Shown: positions 20,433 to 31,186 of the stretch, one piece after another
Layout: each line of letters opens with the position of its first letter
How positions within the stretch are numbered: position 1 is the first letter of the stretch
Assembly (NCBI RefSeq): GCF_000350225.1
Contig: NW_005178956.1
Coordinates: 173,023-237,022 of the forward strand
Direction of reading: 5' to 3'
Source of the DNA: Chondrus crispus
Lineage: Eukaryota > Rhodophyta > Florideophyceae > Gigartinales > Gigartinaceae
DNA: 64,000 nucleotides
Notes under the pieces: generated by a model
Told to the model about the DNA's origin: nothing
The model's database searches: none
What the model saw: only the letters and a program-made list of their open reading frames with translations
Made by a program: the position numbers and the translations under genes

Positions 20433-20998
20433 ATGAATTTCTTTGGTCAAACCCAGGGTGCGTCGCAACCGGCCTTTGGTACTGCTGCACCCACGATTGG
20501 CGTGCCGGCCCAAAGCTCCTTTCCTGGTACCGTCCAAAACGCTGCTCCGGTGCTCAGGCACAGACCAAGGCAGCGTCATTCGGCGCGCCTGGGTCCTATC
20601 CTTTTCTCTTTGGTGCGCCGGCGCAGGGGGCCTCATTGTTCGGTGCGCAATCACAGAATCCTCCGTCCCTCTACGGTGCCGCCCCTCAACAACAGCAGCC
20701 CCAACAGCCACAATCCCAGACCTCCGAAATCAACTTGCGCACTCGTGTATGGCAGCTTCCACAGAACTTCCAGACCGATCTGTTTGCAGTTGAGAGACAC
20801 TTGCGAGAGCAACGGATAAAAGGGACTCAATTACTATCGAAAGGCAACAGTTTTGACTCAGATATCGCACAAACGAAAACGCGCTCCACAAATATTACTC
20901 GTCATCTCGCTACGCTTCGCGCTGGTTTAGAGGCGTTGAGGGCTAATTCGGAAACTCTAAAGTTTACCAGGGCATTGCACCCTCACTACCGTATCTGA
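20433..20998 (+). pseudogene. FG-repeat nucleoporin (Nup58/Nup49-like), frameshifted, truncated
   Basis: ATG 20433 opens MNFFGQTQGASQPAFGTAAP, a glycine-phenylalanine-rich FG domain. After a one-base shift near 20545 the other frame gives more FG repeats (AASFGAPGSYPFLFGAPAQG, ASLFGAQSQNPPSLYGAAP), a Gln/Pro run and then a helical segment INLRTRVWQLPQNFQTDLF...VERHLREQRIKGTQLL. FG repeats followed by a helical coiled-coil domain with L-P-x-x-x-Q-x-x-L describe central-channel nucleoporins of the Nup58/Nup49 group. It ends after about 60 residues of the helical domain, shorter than the family, so it is truncated as well as shifted. Confidence 0.7.
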
Positions 20999-21041
20999 CT
21001 GCGTCAAGAAGACCACCGAGTAGCGGAGGCCACCTAGCATA

Positions 21042-24000
21042 TCACGCAACTCCAAGAGCCAGCCTAATTTGCCTCGCCGCTGCTGCGCTGATCTCTTTCG
21101 ATTTCTTCAACTCCGAAAACCTGGACAAAACAGTTGCGACACTGATAAACTCTGTCCACGGTTTCCTGTTGTCATGTGACCTAGAGGGTGCATACTTACC
21201 TGTCCAGGCACATTTACCATTGTACACTTCCCACCAATGGATGGTGAGATCCGTAGTTACGCCTTCATCGTCCTTGTGAATTGATATGACACGCCCAGCC
21301 CAGAACGGGACGGTTTCTATAGAGCAAGAAGAACCGCGTACCGCTACGAAGTCATTACATTCGTATTTGAGGTCTTGCAGGGGTTGTTCTTCCATCTCGA
21401 TTTCAACTTCATCATGTTCAATTTCGTCTTGCAAGCCATCAACCGCATCAGTAACTGTTCTATACTTTCCCTTCATCTCAAATACTTCGCGCAGATTCCA
21501 GTGGAATCTCTCCAGTCTTGATTCATACACGCGGTCGCGTAGAAGCCGTAGCTGGGCTAACTTTCTCCTGTCATTCACTCGTGTCTCCTCAGACACAAGA
21601 CGGGTGTTGATTTTATCAAGATCGTTAGGACATGTGGCTTCGGTCGGTCGTGTTTTGGCAAGGTCAAGTGCAAATTTTAGGAAGCCTCCGGGGCACTGCC
21701 CGACCTTGAGAGAGCCCCAACCGTCGTTACGCCCAACCCGCGCGGAACATGCAGTGTTAAAATAATTTCCACGATACTCTGGGATCCCTCCACGCGGTGA
21801 AACTTGAAATATCGAGAATGGGAAAACCGTTGAGGCTTTTCCAAACACCTTTCTTGGTCACACAGCCCAGAGAAGTTTATAATCTGGCGAAGATCAGCAA
21901 CGTGAGGGGGAGGGTTATATGCCTTCCCGAGTTCAGTGATCAGGTCTTCCAGAATTATAGCCTCATGATGCCTGAGCCGGCGAGCAGTGCAGCTGAACGC
22001 TTAGTCTATGTCAGAATGGGTATGACCAATTGGTAGAAACGACACAAAGACGTCTTGAAACACCCCGCATGCAACAGGGATTCCATGTATCCGAAGAAGT
22101 ATCTGTTCTTATTTTCGCGAGTGCAATTGTCCACCTGAAGGAAAAGGGTGTCCGGGAGTGGGCCCTTCTCAGCCTTTACCATCAGCGTCCGATGAAGAGC
22201 TTCTAGTACGTGATTCGCGCCTGTCTCATATTCATCTGTCATAGTGAACAGAGACAGATGTTTCACGGGACCATGTTCAAGCACTCCAATTAGCTTGAAT
22301 TTGATACTGTGCCCCTTTGTGTCCTTAGTATTGGACAGGAAATACGGCAAACCGAAGGCGGACTGGTCGGCACCGTCCAGAATGATAGAGAAATACTTAG
22401 CAGAATACAGTCCCGCTTTATCACACTTCTTCTGGTACTCGCGCCGCTCCGCTGCAACCATATCGTTGTGAGTGGTTTTTCGCTCACGAAGTAGCCGAGT
22501 TGCTGACTCATCGGTACCGGCTTTGGAGAGCAGGTCTCGGATGAGATCGCATTCGGAACACACTGTGAACCTATGCACCCTCCGCACCTTGATGTTGGGC
22601 ACGTGCTTTTGCCATGTCTCGTAAAAATAGCTTCGCGTGGGTGGGGCGCGCGAATGGAGGCGACTGAACTCAAAGAGGAAGATGTCGAAGACCTGGGCTT
22701 TTTGGAAATAGGGCAAGTGCTGTTCGTTTCGGTCGGGCATATGGTCGGCTGTGCTTTCTGAAAGGCGTTCAAGGAAGCATATGACCGCGTCCCGTTGATT
22801 AGCTTCTGAGTTTCTCACAGTAGAAGTCAAGGAAGACCTCCTCTTGCTAAACGATGTGCCTTTAACAGAGCCCTGGAAATCCCTAAAAAATTGCAGGGAC
22901 TTCTCTAGAAACTTATAACACCCCGCCTTTCCATCGAAGAAAAAAATCCCTGAGTTATCTTCCAACAAGCCCTCTAGATAAGCTCGTCTCCCCGCCCTAT
23001 TCAGCAAAGATACATGTTGCACTTGAGCCTTGACGTATCGATCGTCAACTTTGTAAAAACAGCGGCGATGGATACAACATTTTAACTTATCCACCTCCAT
23101 GTTTTGGAACGCATCAGCGTGGGCACGGCGTCGTTTAAGTAACACACTCTCCACACCCTTGCCGCGACGGCGACTCTTGTACGTGTATACTATCTTTTTC
23201 AAAGGTGATGTCTCGCTGCTCGCAACACTGCGACTGGCCGGACTTCGTTGCGATGGGGGTCCATTTTTCGTTCGAGTGTTAGAGGGCGGAGGGGGACGGT
23301 ACTCAGCGTCACTACTAGATCTAGACAACCCATCTTCATGTTCCAGTGTTCGATATTCTCCGGCATTTGGCGTAGCTAGAGCATCTTCTTCTTGCAGTTC
23401 GGGTGGTGAAGATTCTGCTGCATTTGAGGTAGCTGGAGCTACTTCGGGTTCCGCAGCTATCCCTCGGGCTGCAATTACCAATGAGCGGATGCTCCACACT
23501 TTACGCTGCACTGTACCGGAAGCCAGCGAAACACTTGATGACCGCCTTTGGGGCGATCGTCGTATCGCTGTGGTCGATCTGGGTTGATTTCGCATGGTAG
23601 AATCCGGGGGGCATGGTGAGGTGTGTCGGATGGGAACATTAAAGAGTTGCGTTGTGTCTGGCGGCGTTGAGAGTGGTGTGTGTGAAGTTGCTGGCGTCGC
23701 AGAAAGGGCGCTACGCTTCCCGTCTCGCAATCCTGAGCTTTGCGAGTTCTGAGCAGTGGGTGAGGGATCTGTTGGCGGACAACCTCGTTTACTACTGCTC
23801 CTTGGCGTTTGTTGGGGATTCACAGGGCGGGACTCAGGGGTATGTAGAGTGGTTGGCGTCGCGAGCTGCACGCGACGCTTCCTGCTTCGTAGTGGGGTGC
23901 TTTTCGAGTCCCGAGCAGTACTACGCGGTGATGTGCGTGGGGGAGCCACAGTACGGGACTCAGGAGTATGTAACGGTTCAACATGCCTCGAGCTACTCGC

Positions 24001-24048
24001 TTGTGCAATTGAGCGCTTTGCGCGAGTCGTACTCCTAGTCGTAGTCAT
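21042..24048 (-). pseudogene. DUF7869-type transposase-like protein, broken
   Basis: Minus strand, ATG at 24048 (MTTTRSTTRAKRS). The N-terminal 250 residues are Ser/Thr/Pro/Arg-rich with two or three imperfect HTPESR/HTPLS repeats. Then come a small Cys-containing region (KCCIHRRCFYKVDD), a helical DNA-binding-like part (FLERLSES...RSYFYETWQKHVPNIKVRR, C-SEC) and the core: YFSIILDGADQSAFGLP, ALHRTLMVKAEK and TLFLQVDNCTRENKNRYF. The diagnostic FLPIGHTHSDID follows only after a frameshift near 22025, and the next codon is a TAA in place of the expected glutamine. A further shift near 21845 leads to the C-terminal part (YRGNYFNTACSARVGR onward). DUF7869 proteins are abundant, probably transposon-derived, and of unknown biochemical activity; the spaced Asp residues suggest an RNase H-like nuclease. 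Confidence 0.7.
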
Positions 24049-24589
24049 TGGAATGGTTCTGAGATGGGTTGTTGCCCCCAACAGTTCAGATGGGTTGTTG
24101 TGGATTGAGATGGGTTGAGGAACTTTATCGCGGAGACCAGGATGGTACCCTCTTTACCTTTTATATACTGGAGCGTGTATCAACTACAAGCACTGCAGCA
24201 CGAGAATTCAGGTGATGGTGGGTGCAGCTCCACACAAGCAGCAGCGATACTGTTCTGTGGAACAGATAATGCCTGCTGGATGACCAGTTTAGCTATCCGT
24301 GAATACTGATATTCACTGAGCAGGTACGACGAGCTATGAATGGCTGGCTGCTGTCTCCGCGCTACCATGAAGAAGCCTGTAATGGAAGCTTTACAGATCT
24401 GAGAGAGCGCTGTTTGAAACATATCTGAATCAAATATTTGGGAGATTGCACCCAAATCATATGTTGCACTAAATTTGATGCGCAATGTTCACCATGTCCA
24501 AATATAGATTTTTCATTCCACATTTCGTGAGAACAGTTATGCATTACTGATATTTTGTTTTAGGTTCTCAAAATCATGAAACGTTTTCT
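24049..24589. other. Intergenic, nothing recognised
   Basis: AT-richer sequence between the DUF7869 gene start and the solo LTR. It contains a TTTTATATACTGGAG box (24160-24174) in which a TATA-like element could serve either neighbour, and no convincing ORF. Confidence 0.3.
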
Positions 24590-24594
24590 GCTGT

Positions 24595-25692
24595 TGTAGT
24601 GCAATACCCGTCTCGGGTAGGGGGGTGAAAGGAAGTGAGAAAAGGAAAAAATTGGATACTGTGGTCCGGGCTGGAGGACACACGTGTGCAACGATGCGCA
24701 CGATTATTTTAATTATTTAATTCTATTTACAAATTAGATCTAGAATCTAGAGCCGGGAGCTACTGTACTCGCCCCGGCGGGGCTATATAGCATAGTCCAG
24801 TTACCAACCCAAGTGAGTAAAGGTAACCCGAGTTGCCAGAGTTGAATATCGCCTTGGTCGAAGTCCGTCTTTCCCAAGACGCTCCCTTTTACCACAGATT
24901 ACGTTATCCTTTGCGCTCCGGGGTTCCCTTTCCTTTTCCTTTATTTCACCTATCCTTTTCTATTTCTATCTCTATTTCTATTCCCGTATCTTGTGTTGGT
25001 TCCACAGTGCCTGATTGCGATCCGCATTGTGACGACTGGAGTCATCGGGCTCTTGTGTTGGTTCTTTTGTTTGTTGTTGGTTCCATCGGATACAGGTTGC
25101 GACCGGACCGGTGTAGGTGTCTTAGCCAGCGGGCGACACGTGGGTGTAGCGCTGCTACTTGTTTACGTCTACCGACGGAGGCTGTTGCGACGACGTCTCC
25201 CTCGAAGGTCCTGTTGTGTATACAGGACAGTGTTGGTTCCATCGGATACAGGTTGCGACCGTTCCGGTGTCGGTACTTTGCCATCGGGCAGTACGGAGGT
25301 GTAGCGCAGCTACATGTTTGCTAATTACCGTCGGGCTGCGTTGCGACGCCCCCGTCGAAGACCTTATCAAGGGTATAAGGTGTACCAGGCGCTCAACGAG
25401 CATTGGCTTTACGACCCATCGGGCCCGGCTTCTTAATCACCGCCCCGAACTCGCCGAGCAGCTGCCTGTACAAGACTCTACCACCATTCGTCCCGGGCCG
25501 GGCATCTTCCTTTTGCCCCCCCTATCAGGGACTTCAGCTACTGTGGGCCGCAAACCCACTTAATGGGAAAGGGAGAATCGGACACTCCGTAGGGCTGTGC
25601 CGTCGGCAACTCTTGTTGGTTGTTGTTTGTTGGTTGTGTTGTTGCTGGACCTTTGGACCCTGGTTCCCGCCTGACAGGCACATTGCACTACA
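24595..25692 (+). repeat. Solo LTR of the G1/G3 Gypsy family (1098 bp)
   Basis: Begins TGTAGTGCAAT and ends ATTGCACTACA. It is flanked by a perfect 5-bp duplication GCTGT (24590-24594 and 25693-25697), the mark of LTR-retrotransposon integration followed by LTR-LTR recombination that removed the interior. Shares long blocks with the G1 5' LTR (4121-5083, inverted) and the G3 3' LTR (42764-44408). Internally a block with the ATCGGATACAGGTTGCGACCG motif type is present twice (about 25080 and 25240), so part of this LTR is tandemly duplicated, which explains its greater length. Confidence 0.92.
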
Positions 25693-25697
25693 GCTGT

Positions 25698-26332
25698 CCC
25701 ACACGGCACAAATTCATGATCGCCATTGACGGACAGCACACAATCATGATCGGACAGTTCTTTCCGTTGCAGCCTCAACGGCAAAGTAAATCCGGGGGAT
25801 TCAGGCTATGAATGAGTAGATAAAGTGCGGGTATGGGGACACATACGCTACGTGCAGACATGTCCAGAAGGTTCCTGCTGCGTACTGCACATACTGATGG
25901 CGTGGAGACGGAGTTTAATTATCGAACAGGCGGAGATCATGGACATCACTCTGATTTGCCTTGCTCTAACGTGTCGTATCAGTATGCAATTCTCGTTTAG
26001 TTCGCTATAACACCAGGGCAGAAATGAAGTATTCGGTCCGGCACGGTCGGATACTGCAGTTTCCACAAGCAGGTGCAGGATTTCGTACTTCTTTCGGAAT
26101 TGTTCATGGCACATTCGGAGCTACTGTATGTCTCGACTTCCCTATCTCATTGAACTGACCATGTGCTCACAGGCACCAAAACACCGGTAGCAACAAGCCA
26201 TCCTGTTAATTGTTACTGGTTCGAGTTAGAGTAATTTCCGTCGACAAACTGTTCGCCACCCTCCTTCCCAATTTAAAATTTCTGTCGTACTGTAGACCCC
26301 CGTCCTGTACGAAAGTGAACCCACTATCAGGT
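25698..26332. other. Upstream region of the ParB/methyltransferase gene
   Basis: No recognisable coding sequence or repeat. It presumably contains the promoter of the downstream gene; together with 24049-24594 it formed one contiguous stretch before the solo LTR inserted. Confidence 0.3.
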
Positions 26333-27052
26333 ATGAAGCGGAGAGGAAAGTCAGCTCAAGCGTCTCGGAATGATCCATCCTCACAGGTGCGCGACAGGAT
26401 GGAGGTGGCAAAAGCATTGTTTGCGGACGTGATGGAGGGCTCAACTAACACGACAGTTGATCTTAGGGACTGCATACCGCTCACAAATGTTAGAGCCATA
26501 GTTCGTTCAGGTTTAGAACGAATGAAGGTACTGTTCCGAGGCCATGCCGTTGCCGAAGGTAATCACGAAGCGGGTGAGGCACCTCACGAACCAGGTATCA
26601 CTGCGGGATCGGATATGCCAGTGCTCATGCCGTTGACGGGTACCTACCGGCGATATGTGATGGACCATTTCAAGGGGAAGGGTTTGACGGAGACCGAGGC
26701 AAGGGAGAAAAGTCGCACAAGGACGCAATGGTACGGCGTGGTCGACGGGATGCACAGACTTGTTGCTATCCTCGAGCTCATCGACGAGCTACCTGCGCAA
26801 TGGAGTGGATTCTCTTGGAGTGTGACCATATTGAGTGGTGGCCATAACGTGCAAGTGTTGCGGCAACTTGCGCGCCATCAAAACAGGAAGCATGCCCCTA
26901 GTTATTACATTGAAACGACCTTTTACGATACTCTTTGTGGTCTGCGAGAGGAGGCGGCTCGTTTGAAAGCGGAAAAAACGGCCGAACACCGACAGCAAAG
27001 CAAATCTCCTGTGCTTACGATGGTTGTGCTCATCAGAAGGACAGCACCTTGA
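26333..27052 (+). CDS. ParB/Srx-like domain protein (5' part of DNA methyltransferase gene)
   Basis: The first ATG in frame is at 26333 (MKRRGKSAQASR). About 60 residues of polar sequence lead to TVDLRDCIPLTNVRAIV and, after a linker, to YGVVDGMHRLVAILELI (26732-26782), the G-x-H-R-L signature of ParB/sulfiredoxin-fold domains. A helical stretch follows (FYDTLCGLREEAARLKAEK). The frame stops at 27050-27052, but sequence that continues the protein appears in the next frame from about 27030, so either one base has been lost/gained near 27030 or a tiny intron exists. ParB-like domains joined to beta-class DNA methyltransferases are common in phages and plasmids; I infer that this ORF and the next were one gene. 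The role of the domain here is unknown. Confidence 0.6.
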   Translation: MKRRGKSAQASRNDPSSQVRDRMEVAKALFADVMEGSTNTTVDLRDCIPLTNVRAIVRSGLERMKVLFRGHAVAEGNHEAGEAPHEPGITAGSDMPVLMPLTGTYRRYVMDHFKGKGLTETEAREKSRTRTQWYGVVDGMHRLVAILELIDELPAQWSGFSWSVTILSGGHNVQVLRQLARHQNRKHAPSYYIETTFYDTLCGLREEAARLKAEKTAEHRQQSKSPVLTMVVLIRRTAP

Positions 27053-29289
27053 AACAAACTGCTACTACTGCGCTGCGACTGTCGCAGAGAGTAGTCAACA
27101 CAATCGGAGAGATTGTTACATCTGAACATCCCGATCTCATCTCATCACCATGCACGCCAAGTGGTGTCGTGAGACCGTCCAAATCCCCAAGCACGAGCAA
27201 CACGGATTGTCGAGTATTTCGCAACTTCATTCACATCAGTTCACTAAATTCTTGCATCTCATTCATGAATGCTTCTGGTGCAGATGGCGAGCTTGCTCAG
27301 GTAAATAAATTGTATCGTGTACGTGACATGTGCAGATTGCACAACTTCAAACCTGTATCATACGAACTAGTTGGAGAGCAGTTTCAGATGGCCAAGGCTG
27401 CGTTGCAGGAAGCAAGAAAATTCGAAGAACTGTTGGAGACAGATAAGTGGCCAAGTGAAATGGAGACAACGAAAGCGAATTTACTATGCACAACCAAATT
27501 CGATATAGCAGTGCTAACTAACAAGGGAAACGACAGAGCAATACTGGATGTTATTCTAGAACTGTATCGCCGAACTTGTCCCAAGATCGCCTCATTCAAG
27601 GAAGAGAAGTACAAGGCCAAGTATGTTACAACCCCTGCCCCATCACCTGCTATAAACAGTACACCAGCTACCCAAGCTTCCGGCCCCAATACGTCCACGG
27701 CTGCTGCTCGTACAGAGGGCAACGGTACGCTGGGGGGTACTGCTGATGAAGGAAATGAGATAATGCCGGCATTACCCGATGATCCACATATATCCGCCGA
27801 CGGGAAAGATCCAGCTGTACAGAATACTGCCGATCTTCCGCCAGCTGTATATGCCAAGTCGGCTGCTCCTCAAAGCGAGGCCTCAGAACGACTTAAGACA
27901 TGTGTCAATTACACGGACGATAGGGAGGTTGTCATGATGAAATGGAGAGACTTACTGAAGGAACTTGGCATAGAATCATATCAAATGAAATGGCAGGAAT
28001 ACTATGGATCGGTGAGAACGGACAAATGCCCATTGTTCGATCTACTGTGTACAGACCTTCCGTACAGTACGCCATCATGCCGGTCAGGTGCAGGAAACGG
28101 TTATGATAATGTCGTCGACACCACGGAAATGAAGGCCGTCGCAGAACTATCACGAAGTATACCGAAACCCGGTGGATGGGTATTTATATTCACATCAATA
28201 CAGTACTTTGGTAGATGGTACAATGCGTTTAAGGAAACGGGTTTCAGCGGACCTCAGTACCCTTACGTCATCTTGAAGGACACCAAGACGTTGCAAGAAT
28301 ATCGAGGGGACGTCTTCCCTCAGAACGCCTGTGAATTTGGCATGTTCGCTAAGGCACCAGGGCATCAACCGGATGGGTTCAAGGTAGATTTGCGGAGCCC
28401 CCACCATGTTTTGCAGGCCCCAGAGAAACGGAAGTTTGCGGCAATATCTAGGGTACCAGTTACTTCTAACAAGTTACTCAAGCCTAGAACGAGATCACCC
28501 ATTCTGACGGAGGAGAAAAATCCCATTCTGATAGCTGAGCTTATGTCAACGTTCTGTCCAGACAACGGTCGTGTTCTAGACATTTACGGTGGTACTCTTT
28601 CTACGGCAATTTCTTGCATTCGGACAAACAGAAAGTGCACTGTAGTGGAGGCAGATGCTGAGCGATATCGTTTCGCCCATGAACGGCTTCGTTTAATGGC
28701 CCAAAACCACTGCGGTCTATCAGAAGCTACTAATGCGCCAATGAAGACGTCAAGTAGAGATCCTTCTTCCGTACTATCCTTCATGACAAGAAACTTCATC
28801 ACGAGCGATACTAATAACTTGTCCGACAATGTCCTGTTATTACGTGATATGAGAAAACCTGAAGGCGATATTGCTGATAGTGGGGAAGAGCCCTCAATGG
28901 CTGTACACGCAGCTACAACCGGGGGATCTAATGCGTCGTTCCTGGAAGCTGTGAAACCGGGAAGTACCGTGCGATTGATAGTGTGCGGGAAGGTGGTAGG
29001 GACCGGTACTCTTCAACTTCCTCCGGGCGTTTCTTCGAAGTTCTACAGAAGGCTGCACGGACACGAGCTCAAAGATATTGAGAGAGATGGCGAGCGCTTA
29101 GTTGCTGTGTTCCGTGTGTCAATTCTACCTGAGTCGAGGAGTGTGAAGTACCCTTACAATTTCAAAGGACAGGAGGCAGTCCCGAACAATCTGCGTGATA
29201 TAGGCAGCGCCTTCTGCGCCTGGGACCTGCACAGTAGGGCGCTCTTCAATGATGCGATTGTTACTCACTCGTCGGTACAGAGCACATAG
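27030..29289 (+). CDS. DNA N6-adenine/N4-cytosine methyltransferase with transposon-type C-terminal domain
   Basis: Continues from the ParB-like part. A helical region (QVNKLYRVRDMCRLHNFKPV, MAKAALQEARKFEELLE) and a Thr/Pro/Ala-rich linker (27620-27890) precede the methyltransferase. The catalytic motif IV is T-D-L-P-Y (28051-28065), followed by a Rossmann-type strand PGGWVFIFTSI and, later, the motif X/I region PILIAELMSTFCPDN...VLDIYGGTLSTAI (28579-28610), where S-adenosylmethionine would bind. Motif IV before motif I is the beta-class order. The C-terminal 120 residues (VKPGSTVRLIVCGKVVGTG, YRRLHGHEL, AVPNNLRDIGSAFCAWDL) recall the DUF8039-like domain seen in CACTA-type plant transposon proteins. 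No frame break is seen across 750 codons, so this part looks recently functional. It would methylate DNA in the nucleus. Confidence 0.65.
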
Positions 29290-29598
29290 TACTCATGTAA
29301 AAGGCTGTACTGTTCTTCACGTCGGGCTTCGCAAACCATATTCACCGTATCAACTCTTATCTGTTTTACGCTCACCACAGAGTGGCACGCTGTCGTATCA
29401 CGCACTATTCGTACATCGTCGCATTGCAGATATTCTGCCGTTTATGAGCAGCAGGCAGTAGCACAAAAGGCTGAACTCTTCTTCACATCGGGCTCTGCCA
29501 AACGTCATATCCACTTTGTCGAAGTCTATATAATAGGCACACCCACCCGCAACGCCGGCCTTCTCAACCATCGCCGCCGACCACCAACCAACATCAAG
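29290..29598 (+). repeat. Diverged 60-bp duplication downstream of the methyltransferase
   Basis: A block around AAAAGGCTGTACTGTTCTTC...CGGGCTTCGCAAACC (29298-29345) is repeated in diverged form as AAAAGGCTGAACTCTTCTTC...CGGGCTCTGCCAAACG (29465-29512). A TATATAATAG box at 29527-29536 lies 60-70 bp before the next ORF and could be its TATA element. Otherwise nothing recognised. Confidence 0.45.
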
Positions 29599-30027
29599 AT
29601 GCCGTCTTCTGTCACCGCCTGCAATGAGCCGTATCCGACTGACATGTTTCCGGACAGCACGTCCGAGACGTCTGACAACTTTGTTCGAGTCCGCAGCTTC
29701 TGGTTGGTGTTCGAGAAGTTGACCGAATGGTACCATAAGGCACGCCGAGATGATAACCTGAACTAGCCGACAGCCAAGCTATGGGACGAAGCCATCACCA
29801 ACCACATCATGAAGTTCCTCCGCCTTAAGAAACGGGTAGAATACAGTAAACATTGTTGTTCATGGGCTACATACTGGACGCTCTTGGCGACATCCGACAG
29901 CGTCCAACACAGCATCATGCGCGGCGAGATTCTAAACAATCCGGAGGACACCGCCACAGTCTATGATAGAGGGATAGGTCAGCGAAGCACGGCGGCAAAA
30001 TACCGCACATGCAAGCCACTAGGTTGA
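29599..30027 (+). pseudogene. Small hypothetical ORF with one premature stop
   Basis: ATG 29599 opens MPSSVTACNEPYPTDMFPDS and stays open for 55 codons to a TAG at 29764-29766. The same frame then continues without interruption for 86 more codons (PTAKLWDEAITNHIMKFLRL ... AAKYRTCKPLG) to the TGA at 30025. The upstream TATATAATAG box and continuous frame suggest a real gene with one nonsense mutation. I do not recognise the protein; residues such as DNFVRVRSFWLVFEKLTEWY look like a compact helical domain. Possibly a short protein of a transposon. Confidence 0.4.
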
Positions 30028-30037
30028 TCAGCACCCC

Positions 30038-30703
30038 TTAAAAATGGTTCAAGTCGGTAGGCATGAATTCGAAGAAGAGAAATACATCATTAAAATCCCT
30101 GGTTGTACTCAGCAACAGGATGCCCTGTATCTCGACAATGTTCTCATGTCCGCGAAGCAGCCTCAAAAAATTGATTTCACGCAGTAAGCGAATAGAAACG
30201 GGGACCTTGTGGAAACCACGACTAACTCTCTTGATAGCGACACGATTACCCGTGTTGGTGTCGACAGCAGAACAGACGACTCCACTGGCACCCTCTCCAA
30301 TACTCTGTGAGACAGAGTACTTTTTCTCGACCAACAAGGCCTCAATAAATTGGAGACGGAGCTGGCGAAGCCTCCACATGCGGCGCTCGCAGATGAGTTC
30401 GCGTTCTCGAGCTTCCTGCTCGCGTGTGGCAAGCTGTGCGAGATGCACGGCCTGCGGATCCGTAAGCACGGAAGGTGGGTGTTGCGTGCGTCGGTCAAGG
30501 GGAGATAGAGGAGCTGGTGATGCGGGACATAATGAGAATGGTCGGGATGAATAGGGCGGAGTTGTTGGTGTTAGAGGATGGCTGGTGGCGGGTACTGCAT
30601 GACATAGTGGTGGTAGTGAGGGATGGGATGGCGTGGAATAGATGGTGGGCGGGGGTGTGACGGTTGTTGGTGGTGATGGCGAGGAAGGGAATGCTGGTGT
30701 TTA
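30038..30703 (-). pseudogene. MAP-kinase-like protein kinase, N-lobe only
   Basis: Minus strand. A Pro/Ser/Thr-rich stretch (about 30700-30480) is followed by a charged helix (ATREQEARERELICERRMW) and a kinase N-lobe: glycine loop G-E-G-A-S-G-V-V, the ATP-binding lysine in VAIKRVSR, an alphaC segment with the RLLREINFLRLLRGHENIVEI pattern, and RDFNDVFLFFEFMPTDLNHF, close to the MAPK hinge (F-x-D-V-Y-L-V-x-E-x-M-x-T-D-L). It stops at TAA 30038-30040 right after the hinge, so the catalytic loop (HRD), DFG and activation TxY motif are missing. No in-frame ATG is seen upstream of the lobe before the stop near 30703. A truncated gene; the start may lie in a lost exon. Confidence 0.75.
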
Positions 30704-30714
30704 GCTTGGAGTTG

Positions 30715-30800
30715 GCAAAAAAAGAAAAAAAAGAAAAGATTTGCAGAAAAGAAAAAAGAAGAAACAGAAAAGAAAATTTTATTACAGAAAAAAAGTTCAG
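30715..30800. repeat. A-rich low-complexity tract
   Basis: About 85 bases of A-runs broken by single G residues (AAAAAAAGAAAAAAAAGAAA and similar), followed by CACCCCGTTCCCCTC repeated twice and GTGAACACGTGTA repeated twice (30845-30890). It may be the poly(A) trace of a retroposed sequence, but no flanking duplication was found. Confidence 0.5.
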
Positions 30801-31186
30801 CACCACCCCGTTCCCCTCACACCCCGTTCCCCTCATAGGGAGAAGTGAACACGTGTACTTTACAGAAAGAAAGTGAACACGTGTAAAAACGAGCCCCCTC
30901 TTTTCTTGCTTACACCTAGACTAACGTCTAGGAATTGTACTGCAATTTCCAAGTAAAATTGTATGATAATTTTTTTGATTTGGCCTATACAGAACCCCCC
31001 ATCCCCTAGATTAGAGAGTACATGTTGGACGATAACTTCTAAACTATTTTGGTTTGTCCACTTCTGTTTTCTCCATATCACTACTACTACTCTAAGCTTT
31101 ACAACCATATAAAAATATCTGGAATCCGAAGGAGTGCCCCTGGTACTGTTTGGTATCCCAAATTCTGGTTACCACCAAACCAGTGT
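30801..31186. other. Left flank of G3, nothing recognised
   Basis: Short unique sequence without coding signs; similarity to the Gypsy gag gene begins abruptly at about 31187. Confidence 0.3.

Noticed and set aside
22244-24118. Plus-strand ORFs across the DUF7869 gene
   Set aside because: Shadows of a 690-codon minus-strand reading with recognisable motifs.
26735-26785. A sulfiredoxin enzyme
   Set aside because: The G-x-H-R motif is shared by ParB and Srx folds, but the catalytic Cys context of sulfiredoxin is not seen, and the neighbouring methyltransferase favours the ParB-like reading.
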